56,685 bases of DNA from Cyanobacteria bacterium RU_5_0 (GTDB lineage: Bacteria; Cyanobacteriota; Cyanobacteriia; Elainellales; Elainellaceae): NCBI GenBank assembly GCA_012033255.1, contig JAAUSF010000017.1, positions 1-56,685 of the forward strand, given 5' to 3'. Below, piece by piece: positions 16,878 to 27,874 of the stretch; the stretch's first letter is position 1; each line of letters opens with the position of its first letter. Position numbers and translations under genes: made by a program. A model generated the notes under the pieces. It was given only the letters and a program-made list of their open reading frames with translations, searched no databases and was not told the origin of the DNA.

Positions 16878-18425
16878 TCATCCCTCCTCTCTCCTTTCCC
16901 CTGGTCTTCTACCTGTAGAACGAACTCTACTCACTTGGCTGAGCAGGTCATACCAAAAGGTAGCTCCCATTGAGAGGGCAACTCCGGTGATGAACCAGCC
17001 GATCAGCCGTCGCAAAATTGGGATCGCCCAACCTTGGCTGGCGGCTTCTTGCTCGCTGATGTTAATTGGATTCCAGCCGATCGGCAGTGGCAACTCATCT
17101 AGCATTCCGTCAACAGCCTCTTTTACTTGTTGCAAATTGTTCTGAATCTGACTTGCAGAATCGGGTGAAGCGGAGGGAGAGGGTTCTACGAAAAGGGGAT
17201 TGGGGGCGATCGGGGCGGTTGAGTTACGTTGGGCGACGAGTTGATCGGCGGTGTCTGTAATGGTGGAGCGAATCACGGAATCCTTTGATAGGCGGCTGAC
17301 GATATGAAAGGTGTCTGCGTTGATTACAATTGCCACAATGAATCCAATTAGGATGGCAATTCCTTTGGCGTTGCGTCTATAAACTCCGGATGCTCGATCC
17401 ATTGAGTTGTTAAACCAATCGGCGATCTCTTTTTCTAGCTGACGAACTTCTCCTTCTAAACTCTTAGCTTTGATCCGGGCTTGTTCTGCTAAACTCAACA
17501 AATTTCGCTTCAATTGTCGAGGTAAATCAGCCACTTTTCGCAAAAGTTCGGGATGTTCTTTTTCAAGTTTAGTGAGAATTTCCGTTAACCAAGGGGAAAG
17601 TTTAATTCCGTTCAGTTCGTCTTCAGCGAAGATGAGACGTAAAACTTCTGCGACGGTTGGTTCGAGTTGTTTACGGGCGATCGTTTGCTTCAGGTAGGTT
17701 AATCGGTGGCGGATGATTTCCTTGCAATGATTTTCTTCAGCTAACAAGGAATTTGCATTATCAATGAACAGAATGAGGCGATCGGAGATTTGTTCAATGC
17801 TATTCGATAAAGTTGTCCTACCACTGACGAAATCTTCGATAGTATCTTCTAAGTTGTGTTCTAGGCTTCTAAACTGCTTTTCTAAGAGTGAGTCATCTCC
17901 AATCAAAAGCGGGTCGCTTCCCAGGCTAAATCGCAGATCATCTAAAATTTCTCGCAGTGCCGTTAAACTTTCATCTCGAAATTTTCTAGCCGTTAATTCA
18001 CTGATGGTTTGACTCAGTTGAGTAATATTTATTTTTTGGAGGAGTGCAACTGAGAAAGTTTCCGCAGGAATGTAGGAAGGACCACTTTTTTGCCGACCAA
18101 AGATATTTCGAGTTCCTGTAAGCAAATAATAGATTGCGATTAAGGCTTGAATGATCTTGCGAAAAAAGACGGCAAGTATGCCTTTGGCTTCTTGGTTTAA
18201 TGCTCTAATTAGAGGACTCTCATACAGTTCATCGGTGAATTTGCGATATAAGGGATCATCCTTATTGTCGCCTGTGAGGAGATTTTCGATCGATTTTTTG
18301 AGATGCTCTGCCCGCCATTGCAACAGAATTGAGATCAGTTCTTGAATTTCAGACGTGAGCAGGCTGAGGGTCAAGTAAATGAAAATTAAGCCGATCGCAA
18401 TCTCGACAACAAGAGGCGGGTTCAT
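16878..18425 (-). CDS. Large membrane protein of unknown function
   Basis: 515 residues. Hydrophobic segments: the N-terminus (VVEIAIGLIFIYLTLSLL, 5-25), FRKIIQALIAIYYLL at about 87-103, GIAILIGFIVAIVI after residue 355, and one near the C-terminus (about 475-495). The large middle part is charged and helical with coiled-coil character. The WFNNSMDRASGVYRRNAKG block before the third segment is a recognisable feature of a bacterial membrane protein family without assigned role. The last residues (STGRRPGERREEG) are encoded by low-complexity repeat DNA. Convergent with cofH; the 75-bp gap is repeat. Confidence 0.75.
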   Translation of the reverse strand: MNPPLVVEIAIGLIFIYLTLSLLTSEIQELISILLQWRAEHLKKSIENLLTGDNKDDPLYRKFTDELYESPLIRALNQEAKGILAVFFRKIIQALIAIYYLLTGTRNIFGRQKSGPSYIPAETFSVALLQKINITQLSQTISELTARKFRDESLTALREILDDLRFSLGSDPLLIGDDSLLEKQFRSLEHNLEDTIEDFVSGRTTLSNSIEQISDRLILFIDNANSLLAEENHCKEIIRHRLTYLKQTIARKQLEPTVAEVLRLIFAEDELNGIKLSPWLTEILTKLEKEHPELLRKVADLPRQLKRNLLSLAEQARIKAKSLEGEVRQLEKEIADWFNNSMDRASGVYRRNAKGIAILIGFIVAIVINADTFHIVSRLSKDSVIRSTITDTADQLVAQRNSTAPIAPNPLFVEPSPSASPDSASQIQNNLQQVKEAVDGMLDELPLPIGWNPINISEQEAASQGWAIPILRRLIGWFITGVALSMGATFWYDLLSQVSRVRSTGRRPGERREEG

Positions 18426-18637
18426 CCGTCAGCAGACTCCTAACCATAGATGCTCAGACCCTACCACAGCGCGTTTGGTAGTGTACATCACTGCTTATTC
18501 TCTCATGCCTCTCTACCCAGGTGATGCAAAAAGTGACAAGGAAAGGGTACACAATGATGTACCCCTGTAGGAAGTCATGGACGATGTTTGAAACTAGTAT
18601 TCCGTTGCAAACCTTGTTTCTCGATTCTGGCAAATTT

Positions 18638-18823
18638 TTAAACTAAATCGAGAACTTTTCCAAGGCGTTCTGGTGAGTTTAAAGTCTTATTATCAGATGT
18701 AACAGCTAACAATAAATTCGGCATTTCTTGGTGGCAATGCAAACAAAACCAGTAAACCCTGCCTCGACGAGCATGACGTAGCAAGGGTTCTGAGCAACAA
18801 GGGCATTGATTGAGAGTATTCAT
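18638..18823 (-). CDS. Small zinc-ribbon-like protein
   Basis: 61 residues with CPCC and CLHC pairs around RHARRGRVYWFC, giving a likely four-Cys zinc site, followed by QEMP. Small proteins of this pattern are common in cyanobacteria and have no assigned role. No RBS of note. Single gene on the minus strand. Confidence 0.7.
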   Translation of the reverse strand: MNTLNQCPCCSEPLLRHARRGRVYWFCLHCHQEMPNLLLAVTSDNKTLNSPERLGKVLDLV

Positions 18824-19276
18824 AAGTTTCTTTAAGCTGAATGAACTAAACTGTAGTGTGTATTGAAAAGCACAAAGCTATATAACTAAATTCTTGACTT
18901 CCATTGCATATCATGACAAATTGCATTTTGATTTTCAACTAGTCAAATAACCTATGTCAATAGTCAGAAACGCTGAAAGGCAATGGCTCAAACGGGCAAC
19001 CTTATTTCTTGATTTTTATTAAATTCTTTCTATAGTAGGCACTCCATATCATTCGATCGCTTTACCAAAATTTCTTATTAAATCCATTGCTTCAAACTAG
19101 AATTCCGTTAATTCAATCTTTTGATAGCTTGATCCCTAACTAGAAGCAGTCATTTCTATTTCTTGTGCAAAGACATTTTTAGCTTAAGGCGAGCTGATTA
19201 TAGGCTTGATCCCTAACCAACCGCCTCAAACTAAAGAATGATTTTTTGTGCTAGGGATTACATTTTTCTTTATCAG
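18824..19276. other. AT-rich intergenic region, no gene seen
   Basis: About 450 bp, clearly richer in A+T than the neighbours. GGCTTGATCCCTAAC-like sequence appears twice (near 19129 and 19203) without further structure. Confidence 0.5.
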
Positions 19277-19753
19277 TTATTCGGCTAAAGGGTGCTTCGA
19301 TCGCCTCATTTCAATATGAGCCATGCCTGCTTCATTAAACACATCCCCTCGTTGCTCAAAGCCCAGTTTTTGATAAAAAGCTTTGGCATGAAGCTGAGCA
19401 TTAACTTTAATCTCTGCAATGTTTTGGCTATCTACATAGACAATCGCCGCTTTCATAATCGCTTTGCCAATTCCTTGACCTCGATGAGTTGATAACACAG
19501 CTACTCGTTCAATCTTGGCAAGTTTGTTATTTAAATTACGAATTCGAGCCGTGCCAATCGGTTCGCTGGCATAATACGCCAGGATATGAGTTGCAGTTTC
19601 ATCTAATCCATCAAAGTCGATCGTTGGCTCAACTTTCTGTTCGACCTGAAACACTTTGGATCTGAGAGACTGAATGACTTCCTTGGCATCAGCAAACTTT
19701 ACAACTTGCAAAATTAGATGGCTCATTAGGGTTTCTATCATCAGATTAGGCAT
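19277..19753 (-). CDS. GNAT family N-acetyltransferase
   Basis: Up to 158 residues. The acetyl-CoA binding loop is visible as RGQGIGKAI after the beta-strand KIERVAVLSTHR, and the C-terminal AQLHAKAFYQKLGFEQRG is typical of GNAT beta5-alpha4. The length and pattern resemble the ElaA/YjcF-like subgroup; the substrate is unknown. The start is unclear: ATGs at 19753, 19741 and 19726 are in frame and none has a good RBS. The neighbour at 19834-20400 is on the same strand, 80 bp upstream. Confidence 0.82.
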   Translation of the reverse strand: MPNLMIETLMSHLILQVVKFADAKEVIQSLRSKVFQVEQKVEPTIDFDGLDETATHILAYYASEPIGTARIRNLNNKLAKIERVAVLSTHRGQGIGKAIMKAAIVYVDSQNIAEIKVNAQLHAKAFYQKLGFEQRGDVFNEAGMAHIEMRRSKHPLAE

Positions 19754-19833
19754 TCACATTAAAAGACGCGAAATCTCGCGCCTCTATCAAACAAGGGTTT
19801 AACAGATAGATAAACTTTTAAATGTTCTATTGC

Positions 19834-20400
19834 TTAAATCCGCTGCTGAAAATCAGTTTGACACGTAGACAAAATTCGTTGATCGTTCTCAGTTAACCCG
19901 TCGATCGAGTGAAAGCCTTCCAGACCCACTGGGGTCGCTTCGCTGCCGAGCGTCGCTACAGAGTCCGTTGGTTCTAAGGCGACTGAATAGGAATGAATGG
20001 TCTGTTCATAGCTGTCTACAATTGTCAAGGCAAGTTGATTGGCTTCAACTGTGCCATAGAAGCAATCGAATGAAGAACGTGGCATATAGAATGCACCCAC
20101 AACCTGACCCTGGTTGACCTCAAACACCATGTAAGCGGCTCCAAGCTGGTCGCGCTCTGGCGTTTGTCCGTAGAGATAGGTACCATTAGCGAGGGGTTGA
20201 GAATTCGCAACCTGAGTGAGCAAGAATTGGACTGAAGTCGTTGGAGTATCGTTGCTGGCGAATTCAAAGCCTTGGGCTAGCGATGAAGGATAAACACAGG
20301 CGGCTAATCCAACCGTCAGGCATAGGCTAGCGATCGGCTTTTCGAGATGCTTAACCAGAGTACGCCACGGCAAGGATGCACCAGAAAATAGACCAAACAC
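19834..20400 (-). CDS. Secreted protein of unknown function
   Basis: 188 residues. A hydrophobic stretch (PIASLCLTVGLAACVYPSSLAQ, about 22-43) looks like a signal peptide with a possible AQ-type cleavage site. The mature part has GTYLYGQTPERDQLGAAYMVFEV, a short beta-rich domain seen in cyanobacterial exported proteins, and Cys residues at about 112 and 180. Role unknown. Upstream is a 450-bp region without a gene. Confidence 0.65.
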   Translation of the reverse strand: MFGLFSGASLPWRTLVKHLEKPIASLCLTVGLAACVYPSSLAQGFEFASNDTPTTSVQFLLTQVANSQPLANGTYLYGQTPERDQLGAAYMVFEVNQGQVVGAFYMPRSSFDCFYGTVEANQLALTIVDSYEQTIHSYSVALEPTDSVATLGSEATPVGLEGFHSIDGLTENDQRILSTCQTDFQQRI

Positions 20401-20742
20401 CGCAGTGTCCTCCTCTTAAAAATTGTAAGAAAAACAGAAAATTAAAAACAGATGAATATACGTTCACTCTACCAAAGAGGATGGATTCATCTATTCTGCT
20501 TAGAATAAGACTTTATATGGCGTTCCAGTTAGTTCTTATTCCTTGTTGAGCAAATAAAACTACAACGCTGTTGTGTATGATTCCAGAAACTAGGTGCAAA
20601 TCTTTAAGCAGGAAGGCTGGATTTGAGGTCGTTTTGGATAACGGGTTGCAGTTATCTTCCTTCAGGGTAAGACGGATGCTAGCTCTGCGCTTCGTTCTTT
20701 GGGTCTCATCCGACTGGGTGAACGGGTGTATCTAAACGACAG

Positions 20743-20762
20743 AGGGGCGATCGATCGCCCCT
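20743..20762. other. Perfect 20-bp palindrome, possible end of the sigma-factor transcript
   Basis: AGGGGCGATCGATCGCCCCT, a palindrome containing two overlapping HIP1-like sites, 90 bases after the stop of the minus-strand sigma gene. No T-run follows, so termination is only possible. The surrounding 20401-20851 has no gene. Confidence 0.4.
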
Positions 20763-20851
20763 AACGGAAGATGATTTGTCAAAGAAACAGCTTACCTGCT
20801 GAACGAAACGAACTCAATTCCAACGCGAGAGCCTCCGGAATTCGCTGAAGG

Positions 20852-21856
20852 TTAGCTGGCAAGGTAGCCTCTGACGTTAGCCTTACGACGACGCAAGTGA
20901 TCGAGGGCTTGGCGCTCTAGTTGGCGGACTCGTTCGCGGCTAATATTCATCCGTTGCCCAACCTTGGCAAGGGAAAGTTCATTCCCGTCGTTTAAGCCAA
21001 AGCGGAGCGTCAGGACTTCTCGCTGTTGGGGTGTCAGTTCTGCCAACATTCCTTCGAGATCTTGACGTAAGGATTCATGAGTAGCATAGATTTCTGGGGA
21101 GGCATTTTCATCCTCTAACAGGTCTTGCAACTCAGTATCCTGGTTGTCACCGACTTTTAGATCCAGCGAGACAGGTTGCCGCGCCATCAGTAAGAATTCT
21201 CGAATTTGAGAAGGTTCTAGCTCCAGGGCTTCTGCAATTTCAGCCGGATTAGGACTACGACCGAGCTTTTGGGTTAACTCTCGTTGAACTTTCTTAATTT
21301 TGTTGAGTTTTTCGGTGATATGGATTGGAAGGCGAATAGTACGCGCTTGCTGGGCGATCGCCCTGGTAATTGCCTGCCGAATCCACCAGTAGGCATAGGT
21401 GGAGAATTTATATCCACGGGTGGGATCAAATTTTTCTACGCCACGCTCTAATCCTAGAGTGCCTTCCTGGATTAAATCGAGGAATTCTAAGTTACGCTTC
21501 TGGTATTTCTTGGCGATCGCGACTACGAGCCGCAGGTTAGCCTCGATCATCTTCTGCTTTGCTCGTTGTCCCAAGCGCATTGCCTTATCAAGTTCGGCTT
21601 CACCAACTTTAGCCACTTCTGCCCATTCAGCTTGGGTTGGCTCACGATCCAGTTTGTCAGCCAATACCTGCTTGGTTTCCAGGAGTGTCATCATCTGCTG
21701 CACCTGCTTACCAAAGAGAATCTCTTGTTCGTGGGTCAACAGGGGAACACGCCCAATTTCATGCAGGTAGGTGCGTACCATGTCTGCGGTGAACATAGGC
21801 TTAGCAGTTTTGGTAGTGGTATTGGAGGATTTAACTTCGGTTTTTACGGTTGTCAT
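20852..21856 (-). CDS. RNA polymerase sigma factor, RpoD-like group 2 (SigB/SigD type)
   Basis: 334 residues with sigma-70 regions 1.2 ([21 protein letters not shown]), 2 ([26 protein letters not shown] and [14 protein letters not shown]), 3 and 4 ([20 protein letters not shown], the -35 binding helix). It lacks the long N-terminal region of the primary SigA, so it is a non-essential-type group 2 factor of cyanobacteria used in stress, light or nutrient responses. The exact paralogue (SigB or SigD) cannot be settled by eye. Long 755-bp upstream region, as often seen for regulated sigma genes. Confidence 0.92.
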   Translation of the reverse strand: MTTVKTEVKSSNTTTKTAKPMFTADMVRTYLHEIGRVPLLTHEQEILFGKQVQQMMTLLETKQVLADKLDREPTQAEWAEVAKVGEAELDKAMRLGQRAKQKMIEANLRLVVAIAKKYQKRNLEFLDLIQEGTLGLERGVEKFDPTRGYKFSTYAYWWIRQAITRAIAQQARTIRLPIHITEKLNKIKKVQRELTQKLGRSPNPAEIAEALELEPSQIREFLLMARQPVSLDLKVGDNQDTELQDLLEDENASPEIYATHESLRQDLEGMLAELTPQQREVLTLRFGLNDGNELSLAKVGQRMNISRERVRQLERQALDHLRRRKANVRGYLAS

Positions 21857-22611
21857 GGGGCAGTGAACTCCTTTGGACAGGGCTAATAAGAATACGAGAT
21901 CTAGGAAACCTCGGTTTCCTAAACAGTGGAGCGGGCGGATGCAGCGGATGAACTCTCAGCGAGACAAGCGATCGTCTCTAAAATGGGGTGTCGCGAGATT
22001 CGGTGTAGAGAGTAGCGCAGAGAGTGACCCGGTACTGGAAACAGGTGAATGCTCAATGGAGACTGGCGGCTCAAGACTTAGCGATATTCAGCGTAGGGGG
22101 GGGGTAGAACCATGAGGGGGTAGACTGGAAAGTCTTAATCAACTACGATCGCGCTCTGATAAACTCTAGAATGGACTCTGTAAACTGAGCTTTGTGAACT
22201 ATTGTTACAAACTACTTTAAGCCGAAATCGTTATGAGTTTGTTCTAACTATGATAGTAATACAACTTTAAACTCCAGTAAAGCGGTCGCAACTCATCCAG
22301 TTGGATGATCTTAGTTGACGATTTGTGATAATGATGGCAAGCAATCTGCATGGGGTAGCATCCTGCTCATTGGTCTAGATTAACCTTGAGTCAGTCCGTC
22401 TCTCCACAATGGAAATACAGAATTTTACCACTCTTTACAATATCGAGTGTTTCCACTTATCCGAGGTACGGGAAACCGAGAGGGATTACCGAACAAAAAG
22501 GGATTGGAGAATTGAGGCTGGAACATCTGAAATGTGCTGAACGATCATTCAGTAGCAAAAGCTTGGGAATGCTAATCCCTGCTCCAAACTTGACAAATCC
22601 CTTGCTCCTTC
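21857..22611. other. Long leader region upstream of the sigma factor gene
   Basis: About 755 bp without a convincing gene. It should hold the sigma gene promoter and perhaps a long 5' leader. An eight-G run lies at 22096-22103. I could not identify an operator or small RNA. Confidence 0.4.
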
Positions 22612-24354
22612 CTAGAATCCCAAATCGGCTTTAGCGGACTCGGCGGCTTTGAAAATGGTTTCAGTTGGTAGATCTTCCCACGGGGTTTCACCGATCTCGG
22701 CGTAGAAGGTTTCGTCATAAGGACGAGTCCGCACTACTACAGGCATAGGGACGGCATGACCAAGAATAAGTGCCTGCTGTTTAGAATCCAGCTTGGCGAG
22801 AACCGATCGCAATGCTTGCCCTCCAGATACACCTGTAAAGATGGCATCAATGTCTTTTTCATCGTTTAGGAGAGCAGTAATCCGAGTTCCAATTTGAGAC
22901 ATCACTTCGTTGTCTATCCCAGACGGACGCTGATCAACAACCAGCAACGTCACGAAGTATTTTCGCATTTCACGGGCGATCGTCCCAAAAATAGTCTGCC
23001 GAACGGTACCTGGGTCAAGGAAGCGGTGAGCTTCTTCAATTGTGATGACAAGTTGGTGGGGGCGATCGCTTGGGTTTTTCGTCTGTAAGAACTTTTCCGC
23101 CTTGTAAACATAGCTGGCATGAATCCGGCGGGCAATCACATTCGTCGCTAACATATATGATAGCAAATTTGACTGAGAACCGAACTCCACTACGACGTGT
23201 TTTCCTGCTTCTAGAGACTCTAAAATTTGCCCTACGTAATTTTTCGGGCTGGCACTCCGCAAATACTTTAGATCATCCAATCGGATTAGTTTTCGTTGTA
23301 ACGCCATAATGGATGACTTATTGCCCATTTTCATCTCGCAGAACTCCTGGATTTCTTCGTTGCTCATCGCCAATAGGCGGGTAATCCAGGATTTACCGAA
23401 CTCATTTCGCAGAATGATGGCGTTTTCTAAACTGGTTTCTGATAGATTGAGTTCTCCGCGTACCAATGCCAGGTCTTCTACTTCAATTTGGTCGTAGCTA
23501 ATGTAAAGTTCTTGGGCATCGCGAACGCCTCGCCGCTTTGTGGAGTCGGGATCAAGGGTGTAGATTTGCACTTGGCTGGGGAAAAGCTGCCTCAGTCCTT
23601 TGACAGTGCTGAGTTGTTTGCCTTCTTTGGCGGCTTCCCATCCGTATTCGGAGTGCATATCAAAAATCAAATTGACGGCGGCTTGTTTACGGATAATGCC
23701 AGATAAGAGCAAGCGGGTTAAGAAGGATTTTCCGGTACCCGATTTACCAAATACGCCGTTGCTGCGTTCAACGAAGCGATCGAGATCAAGACAAATCGGT
23801 ACGTCCATGTCGATCGGCTGTCCGATGGCAAAATTGCGTCGATGCGGATCATCTTCCCAGCCAAATACCGCCCGAAAATCTCGCTCACTGGCGTCATACA
23901 CTTGGCTAAAGTGACTGGGAATCGTTTTAACGGGCATTAGCTCAACGGCACTCGTATTCGCTTCATAGGAAGCGAGTTTTGAGTTTTCAGTTTTCAGTTT
24001 TGAGTTTTTTTTACTCTTTTGCTCTTCGGCTACCTTATTGCCTTGCTCCTCTATCTTTGGGGTAAACATGAGCATCGGGGTTAAGTTAATCGTGCCAAAT
24101 GTGCCTGTCCCTGCTAATACTTCTTGCAAAAATGTATTGCTTGGGTCGGGGGGATTCGCCAATATCCGGTTGCTGGCAGTGCCGAGGGCAACGTCGGTAA
24201 GCATACAGAAGAAGCGCGATCGTACCCCTTGCACGACTAAAAATTTGCCAACCCGCATATCTTCAACGGAAACATCGGGATGCAGACGAACTTCTAGTCC
24301 CTGGCTCAGGGAACCTTGAATAACGGAGCCGAGTGGCTGTTCTGGAGTCATCAA
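22612..24354 (-). CDS. HerA-like FtsK/VirB4-superfamily ATPase
   Basis: 580 residues. A HAS-barrel-like beta region lies at the N-terminus, then the ATPase with Walker A GKSGTGKS and Walker B LVITIEEAH, and an Arg/Gln-rich C-terminal lobe (TLLVVDQRPSGID, TRITALLNDEKD). HerA proteins are hexameric DNA pumps that normally work with NurA nucleases; no nurA is adjacent. Residues about 100-135 (QKSKKNSKLKTENSKL) form a low-complexity insert encoded by repeated TTTTCAGTTTTCAGTTTTGA. Start at 24354. It lies upstream of the sigma gene on the same strand but 755 bp away. Confidence 0.85.
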   Translation of the reverse strand: MMTPEQPLGSVIQGSLSQGLEVRLHPDVSVEDMRVGKFLVVQGVRSRFFCMLTDVALGTASNRILANPPDPSNTFLQEVLAGTGTFGTINLTPMLMFTPKIEEQGNKVAEEQKSKKNSKLKTENSKLASYEANTSAVELMPVKTIPSHFSQVYDASERDFRAVFGWEDDPHRRNFAIGQPIDMDVPICLDLDRFVERSNGVFGKSGTGKSFLTRLLLSGIIRKQAAVNLIFDMHSEYGWEAAKEGKQLSTVKGLRQLFPSQVQIYTLDPDSTKRRGVRDAQELYISYDQIEVEDLALVRGELNLSETSLENAIILRNEFGKSWITRLLAMSNEEIQEFCEMKMGNKSSIMALQRKLIRLDDLKYLRSASPKNYVGQILESLEAGKHVVVEFGSQSNLLSYMLATNVIARRIHASYVYKAEKFLQTKNPSDRPHQLVITIEEAHRFLDPGTVRQTIFGTIAREMRKYFVTLLVVDQRPSGIDNEVMSQIGTRITALLNDEKDIDAIFTGVSGGQALRSVLAKLDSKQQALILGHAVPMPVVVRTRPYDETFYAEIGETPWEDLPTETIFKAAESAKADLGF

Positions 24355-24857
24355 AACTAGCTCTCAATCTCATTGAGTTTTGCGATCGGGTAATGGAAAT
24401 CGGGAATGGGGAATGGGATAGGCGAACAAGGATGTTTTTTAAATGTCATTCCTCACTTAATTTGTTCTTCTCACCTCCCAACTTTGAGGGAGATCAAATT
24501 CAGAGTCTCCCAGAATTGAGGGATTGTAGAGGGCGAGACAAAACTTCAAAGCCCCTCAGAATTGGAGAATTTAGGGGACAAATACAAAACCTTTGATCCG
24601 TTTCAAACATCCTCTTACCCATTACCCATTACCCATTACCAAGATTCTGAATACATTCGTTCTATTATTGATTAATACTTCTGGTCTAGCAATTAATATG
24701 CTTGTTCTATAATACGTTTGTTTTAGTTAATTCGTCACTTTTCACTTTATTGATCTCAATTGAAGATTGGCTGTGGACGAAGAAGCGTAAAAAAAGCCAC
24801 TCGTGAGGTCAATCTTTCTTGTATTCTGAAAGATTCGGATTGCTGCGATCGAAACGT
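24355..24857. other. Divergent intergenic region with TTACCCA repeats
   Basis: About 500 bp between the HerA-like gene and chlD. 24615-24640 is reiterated TTACCCA, a short tandem repeat of the kind common in cyanobacteria. The 24640-24760 part is AT-rich and probably carries the chlD promoter, not resolved. Confidence 0.5.
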
Positions 24858-26990
24858 ATGACTGCACTCACTGATTTTTCCCAGGTGATTTCTTTTCCGT
24901 TGGCTGCTGTCGTTGGACAGGAGGCGATTAAGCTGGCATTGCTGTTGGCTGCGATTGATCCAGGTTTGGGGGGTGTCGTGATTGCAGGGCGACGGGGAAC
25001 AGCTAAATCGGTGATGGCACGGGCAATTCATGCGCTATTACCGCCGATCGAGGTGATCGAAGGCTCTTGCTGTAATTGTGATCCAAACCGTCCGGATGAG
25101 TGGGACGATGACACCCTTAGAAGGATGAAGGATGAAGGCGGAAGAATGAATCAGGATGGTTCGTCTGTCTTTTATCCATTACCATTGCCGACGAAGATTA
25201 TTCCGGCTCCGTTTATTCAGATTCCGCTTGGGGTGACTGAAGATCGGCTGTTGGGTTCAGTGGATGTGGCGCAATCCATTAGGCGGGGGGAAACAGTATT
25301 TCAGCCAGGACTGTTGGCGGAGGCGCATCGAGGGGTGCTGTATGTGGATGAGATTAATCTGTTGGATGATCAAATTGCGAATCTGCTGTTGAGCGTGTTG
25401 ACGGAGGGACGCAATCCGATCGAGCGAGAAGGGATTAGTTTTCAGCATCCTTGTAGGCCATTGCTGATCGCGACTTATAATCCGGAAGAAGGGGAATTGC
25501 GGGAGCATTTGTTAGATCGGATTGCGATCGCTCTTTCGGCGGATGCGGTTTTGGGGTTGGATCAGCGCGTTGAGGCGGTTGAGCAGGCGATCGAGTATGC
25601 AGAATCGCCGCAGGCGTTCCTTGAGCATTACATGGAAGATATTGATAATCTCAAGACGCAAATTATTCTGGCGCGAGAATGGCTGAAGGATGTGCAAATT
25701 ACGCATGACCAGATTGCTTATTTGGTCACGGAGGCGATTCGAGGCGGAGTGCAAGGGCATCGGGCTGAATTGTTTGCAGTGCGTGTAGCTAAGGCACATG
25801 CGGCGTTGGAAGGGCGAACTGAGGTAATAGCGGAGGATCTGCGACGGGCAGTGGAGTTGGTGATTGTGCCGCGATCGACGATTGTGCAATCTCCTCCAGA
25901 TGAACCACCCCCACCGCCACCCCCGCCGCCTCAAGAACAAGATGAGTCTCAGCAAGATCAGGATGAGCCAGAGGATGAGAACGAGGAGGAATTAGATCAG
26001 ACCCCTCCTGATATTCCAGAGGAATTTGTGTTTGATCCGGAAGGGGTATTGCTCGATCCGTCGGTGCTTTACTTTGCTCAGATGGCGAACCGTCGCGGGA
26101 AGGCAGGGTCTCGCAGCTTAATTTTCTCGGACGATCGGGGGCGCTATGTGAAGCCGATGCTGCCCAAGGGGAAAGTTCGCCGGATTGCGATCGTTGCGAC
26201 GTTGCGATCGGCGGCTCCGCATCAGAAGGCGAGGCGACAGCGGTATGAGCAGAGTAAGGGCGGATCGGCGGATCAGCGGGTCAGCGGATCGGCGCAAGTT
26301 ACGCTTCCCCACTCCTCCACTCCCCCACTCTCCCACCCCCGCAAGCGCGTTTTTGTGGAGGAGGGTGATATTCGGGCTAAGCGGCTGGCTCGAAAGGCAG
26401 GGGCGTTAATTATTTTTGTGGTGGATGCCTCTGGTTCAATGGCGTTGAATCGGATGAATTCGGCGAAGGGGGCGGTGATGCGATTGTTGACAGAAGCCTA
26501 TCAAAATCGCGATCAGGTGGCGCTGATTCCATTCCGAGGCGAACAGGCGGAGGTGTTGCTGCCGCCTACGCGATCGATTACGGCGGCTCGTCGGCGCATG
26601 GAAAAGATGCCCTGTGGGGGCGGTTCTCCATTGGCGCATGGTTTAACGCAAGCGGTGCGAGTGGGCACTAATGCTCGGCAATCCGGTGATATTGGGCAAG
26701 TAGTGATTGTGGCAATTACGGATGGACGCGGCAATATTCCGTTAGCTCGATCGCTCGGTGAACCTATCCTGACAGATGAAAAGCCGGATATTAAAACCGA
26801 ACTCCTTGACATCGCTGGCAAAATTCGCGGCTTAGGAATTCAACTCCTGGTCATTGACACTGAAAACAAATTCGTTTCCACCGGATTCGCGAAGGAACTT
26901 GCAAAACAGGCAGGCGGCAAATATTATCATCTGCCCAAAGCAACCGATCAGGCAATTGCAGCGATGACGAAGGGGCGATCGAGGGGATGA
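24858..26990 (+). CDS. chlD: Magnesium chelatase subunit D
   Basis: With ChlI and ChlH inserts Mg2+ into protoporphyrin IX, the first committed step to chlorophyll. 710 residues from the ATG at 24858 (MTALTDF). An AAA+ domain ([17 protein letters not shown]), a Pro-rich run of nine prolines and an acidic linker, then a VWA domain with the MIDAS motif DASGS at 523-527. Two low-complexity inserts are in frame: [14 protein letters not shown] near residue 90 (GGATGAAGGATGAAGG DNA at 25122-25137) and [12 protein letters not shown] before the VWA domain (CCACTCC-type repeat, 26306-26340). No strong RBS. Confidence 0.95.
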   Translation: MTALTDFSQVISFPLAAVVGQEAIKLALLLAAIDPGLGGVVIAGRRGTAKSVMARAIHALLPPIEVIEGSCCNCDPNRPDEWDDDTLRRMKDEGGRMNQDGSSVFYPLPLPTKIIPAPFIQIPLGVTEDRLLGSVDVAQSIRRGETVFQPGLLAEAHRGVLYVDEINLLDDQIANLLLSVLTEGRNPIEREGISFQHPCRPLLIATYNPEEGELREHLLDRIAIALSADAVLGLDQRVEAVEQAIEYAESPQAFLEHYMEDIDNLKTQIILAREWLKDVQITHDQIAYLVTEAIRGGVQGHRAELFAVRVAKAHAALEGRTEVIAEDLRRAVELVIVPRSTIVQSPPDEPPPPPPPPPQEQDESQQDQDEPEDENEEELDQTPPDIPEEFVFDPEGVLLDPSVLYFAQMANRRGKAGSRSLIFSDDRGRYVKPMLPKGKVRRIAIVATLRSAAPHQKARRQRYEQSKGGSADQRVSGSAQVTLPHSSTPPLSHPRKRVFVEEGDIRAKRLARKAGALIIFVVDASGSMALNRMNSAKGAVMRLLTEAYQNRDQVALIPFRGEQAEVLLPPTRSITAARRRMEKMPCGGGSPLAHGLTQAVRVGTNARQSGDIGQVVIVAITDGRGNIPLARSLGEPILTDEKPDIKTELLDIAGKIRGLGIQLLVIDTENKFVSTGFAKELAKQAGGKYYHLPKATDQAIAAMTKGRSRG

Positions 26991-27051
26991 GGAGATGAGG
27001 AGAGAGGGGGAGATGAGGGGATGAGGAGATGAGGAGAGAGGGGGAGATGAG
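26983..27051. repeat. 34-bp tandem duplication of polypurine repeat at the chlD end
   Basis: Two copies with a 34-base period start at 26983 and 27017 (GGGGATGAGGAGATGAGGAG). The first copy contains the chlD stop codon. Across the gap the complementary class (CATCCTTCATCC, 27068-27128) leads into the 3' end of ispD, so the convergent pair is separated by opposed repeat tracts. Confidence 0.85.
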
Positions 27052-27109
27052 GGAATTAATCTGGCTTTACCAATTCATCCTTCATCCTTCATTCTTCATC
27101 CCTCATTCT

Positions 27110-27805
27110 TCATTCTTCATCCCTCATCCTTTTCCGCAGAATGAGTTCGGCGATCGCCAGATCCACTGGAGTTGTCACTTTCAGGTTGGTTTCTTCGCCT
27201 GCGACGATTTTGACGGGGAGGTTAAATTGCTCGAAGAGGGCGGCATCGTCGGTAACTTCCCATCCTCGGCGCAATCCTTCTGTGTGGCACTGGAGGAGTT
27301 GTTCAACGACAAAGCCTTGAGGGGTTTGGGCTGCCCAGAGGTTGCGGCGATCGGGGGTGCTTTCGATGAGGTGGCTGGTGGAATTGACGACTTTGATAGT
27401 GTCTTTGACGGGGATGGCGGCGATCAAGCCAATGCAGTCTTCGAGGGCTTCGGTACAGCGATCGAGTAGGTCGGGGGTTGCTAAACATCGTGCCCCATCA
27501 TGAATTAAGACTCGCTCAGCGACGGCAGGCAGTTCGCGTAATCCTTGATAAACGGATTCTTGCCGCGTGGTTCCTCCCTGAATGAATCGAACAGATTTTG
27601 TCAAGCCTAAATCGGCAACAATTTCTTTAAAGTCTTGCCAGTCTTGCGGTTGACCGACGATGCCAATCCAATGGACATGACGCGAGTTTTTAGCGGCTAG
27701 CAATGTCCATGCGAGTAAGGGTTTACCCATCAATGGCAGTAACAGCTTATTGCGACTGCTCCCCATCCGCCGACCTGATCCTGCTGCTGGAATTAAGAGA
27801 TACAC
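27110..27805 (-). CDS. ispD: 2-C-methyl-D-erythritol 4-phosphate cytidylyltransferase
   Basis: Third enzyme of the MEP isoprenoid pathway: CTP + MEP gives CDP-ME. 231 residues. The nucleotide-binding N-terminus PAAGSGRRMG is followed by the catalytic Lys in KLLLPLMGKPLL; further motifs are IHDGARC, AAIPVKDTIK, AAQTPQGF, VTDDA and GEETNLKVTTP. The last residues (RKRMRDEE) come from GGATGAGGGATGAAGAATGA-type repeat DNA running through the stop codon. Start at 27805 gives the standard N-terminus. Confidence 0.95.
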   Translation of the reverse strand: MYLLIPAAGSGRRMGSSRNKLLLPLMGKPLLAWTLLAAKNSRHVHWIGIVGQPQDWQDFKEIVADLGLTKSVRFIQGGTTRQESVYQGLRELPAVAERVLIHDGARCLATPDLLDRCTEALEDCIGLIAAIPVKDTIKVVNSTSHLIESTPDRRNLWAAQTPQGFVVEQLLQCHTEGLRRGWEVTDDAALFEQFNLPVKIVAGEETNLKVTTPVDLAIAELILRKRMRDEE

Positions 27806-27874
27806 GACTGTCTCCTAGTCAACGCAACTCGCGCTTGGCTGTCGTCACTGTATCGTAAAAGCGGCCCATCCTCA

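Noticed and set aside
20743..20762. Rho-independent terminator for the sigma gene
   Set aside because: Perfect palindrome but no T-run on the minus strand; kept only as a palindrome since HIP1 overlap explains it.
26983..27051. Protein-coding extension after chlD
   Set aside because: The ORF at 27029 is made of repeat and the antisense of ispD.
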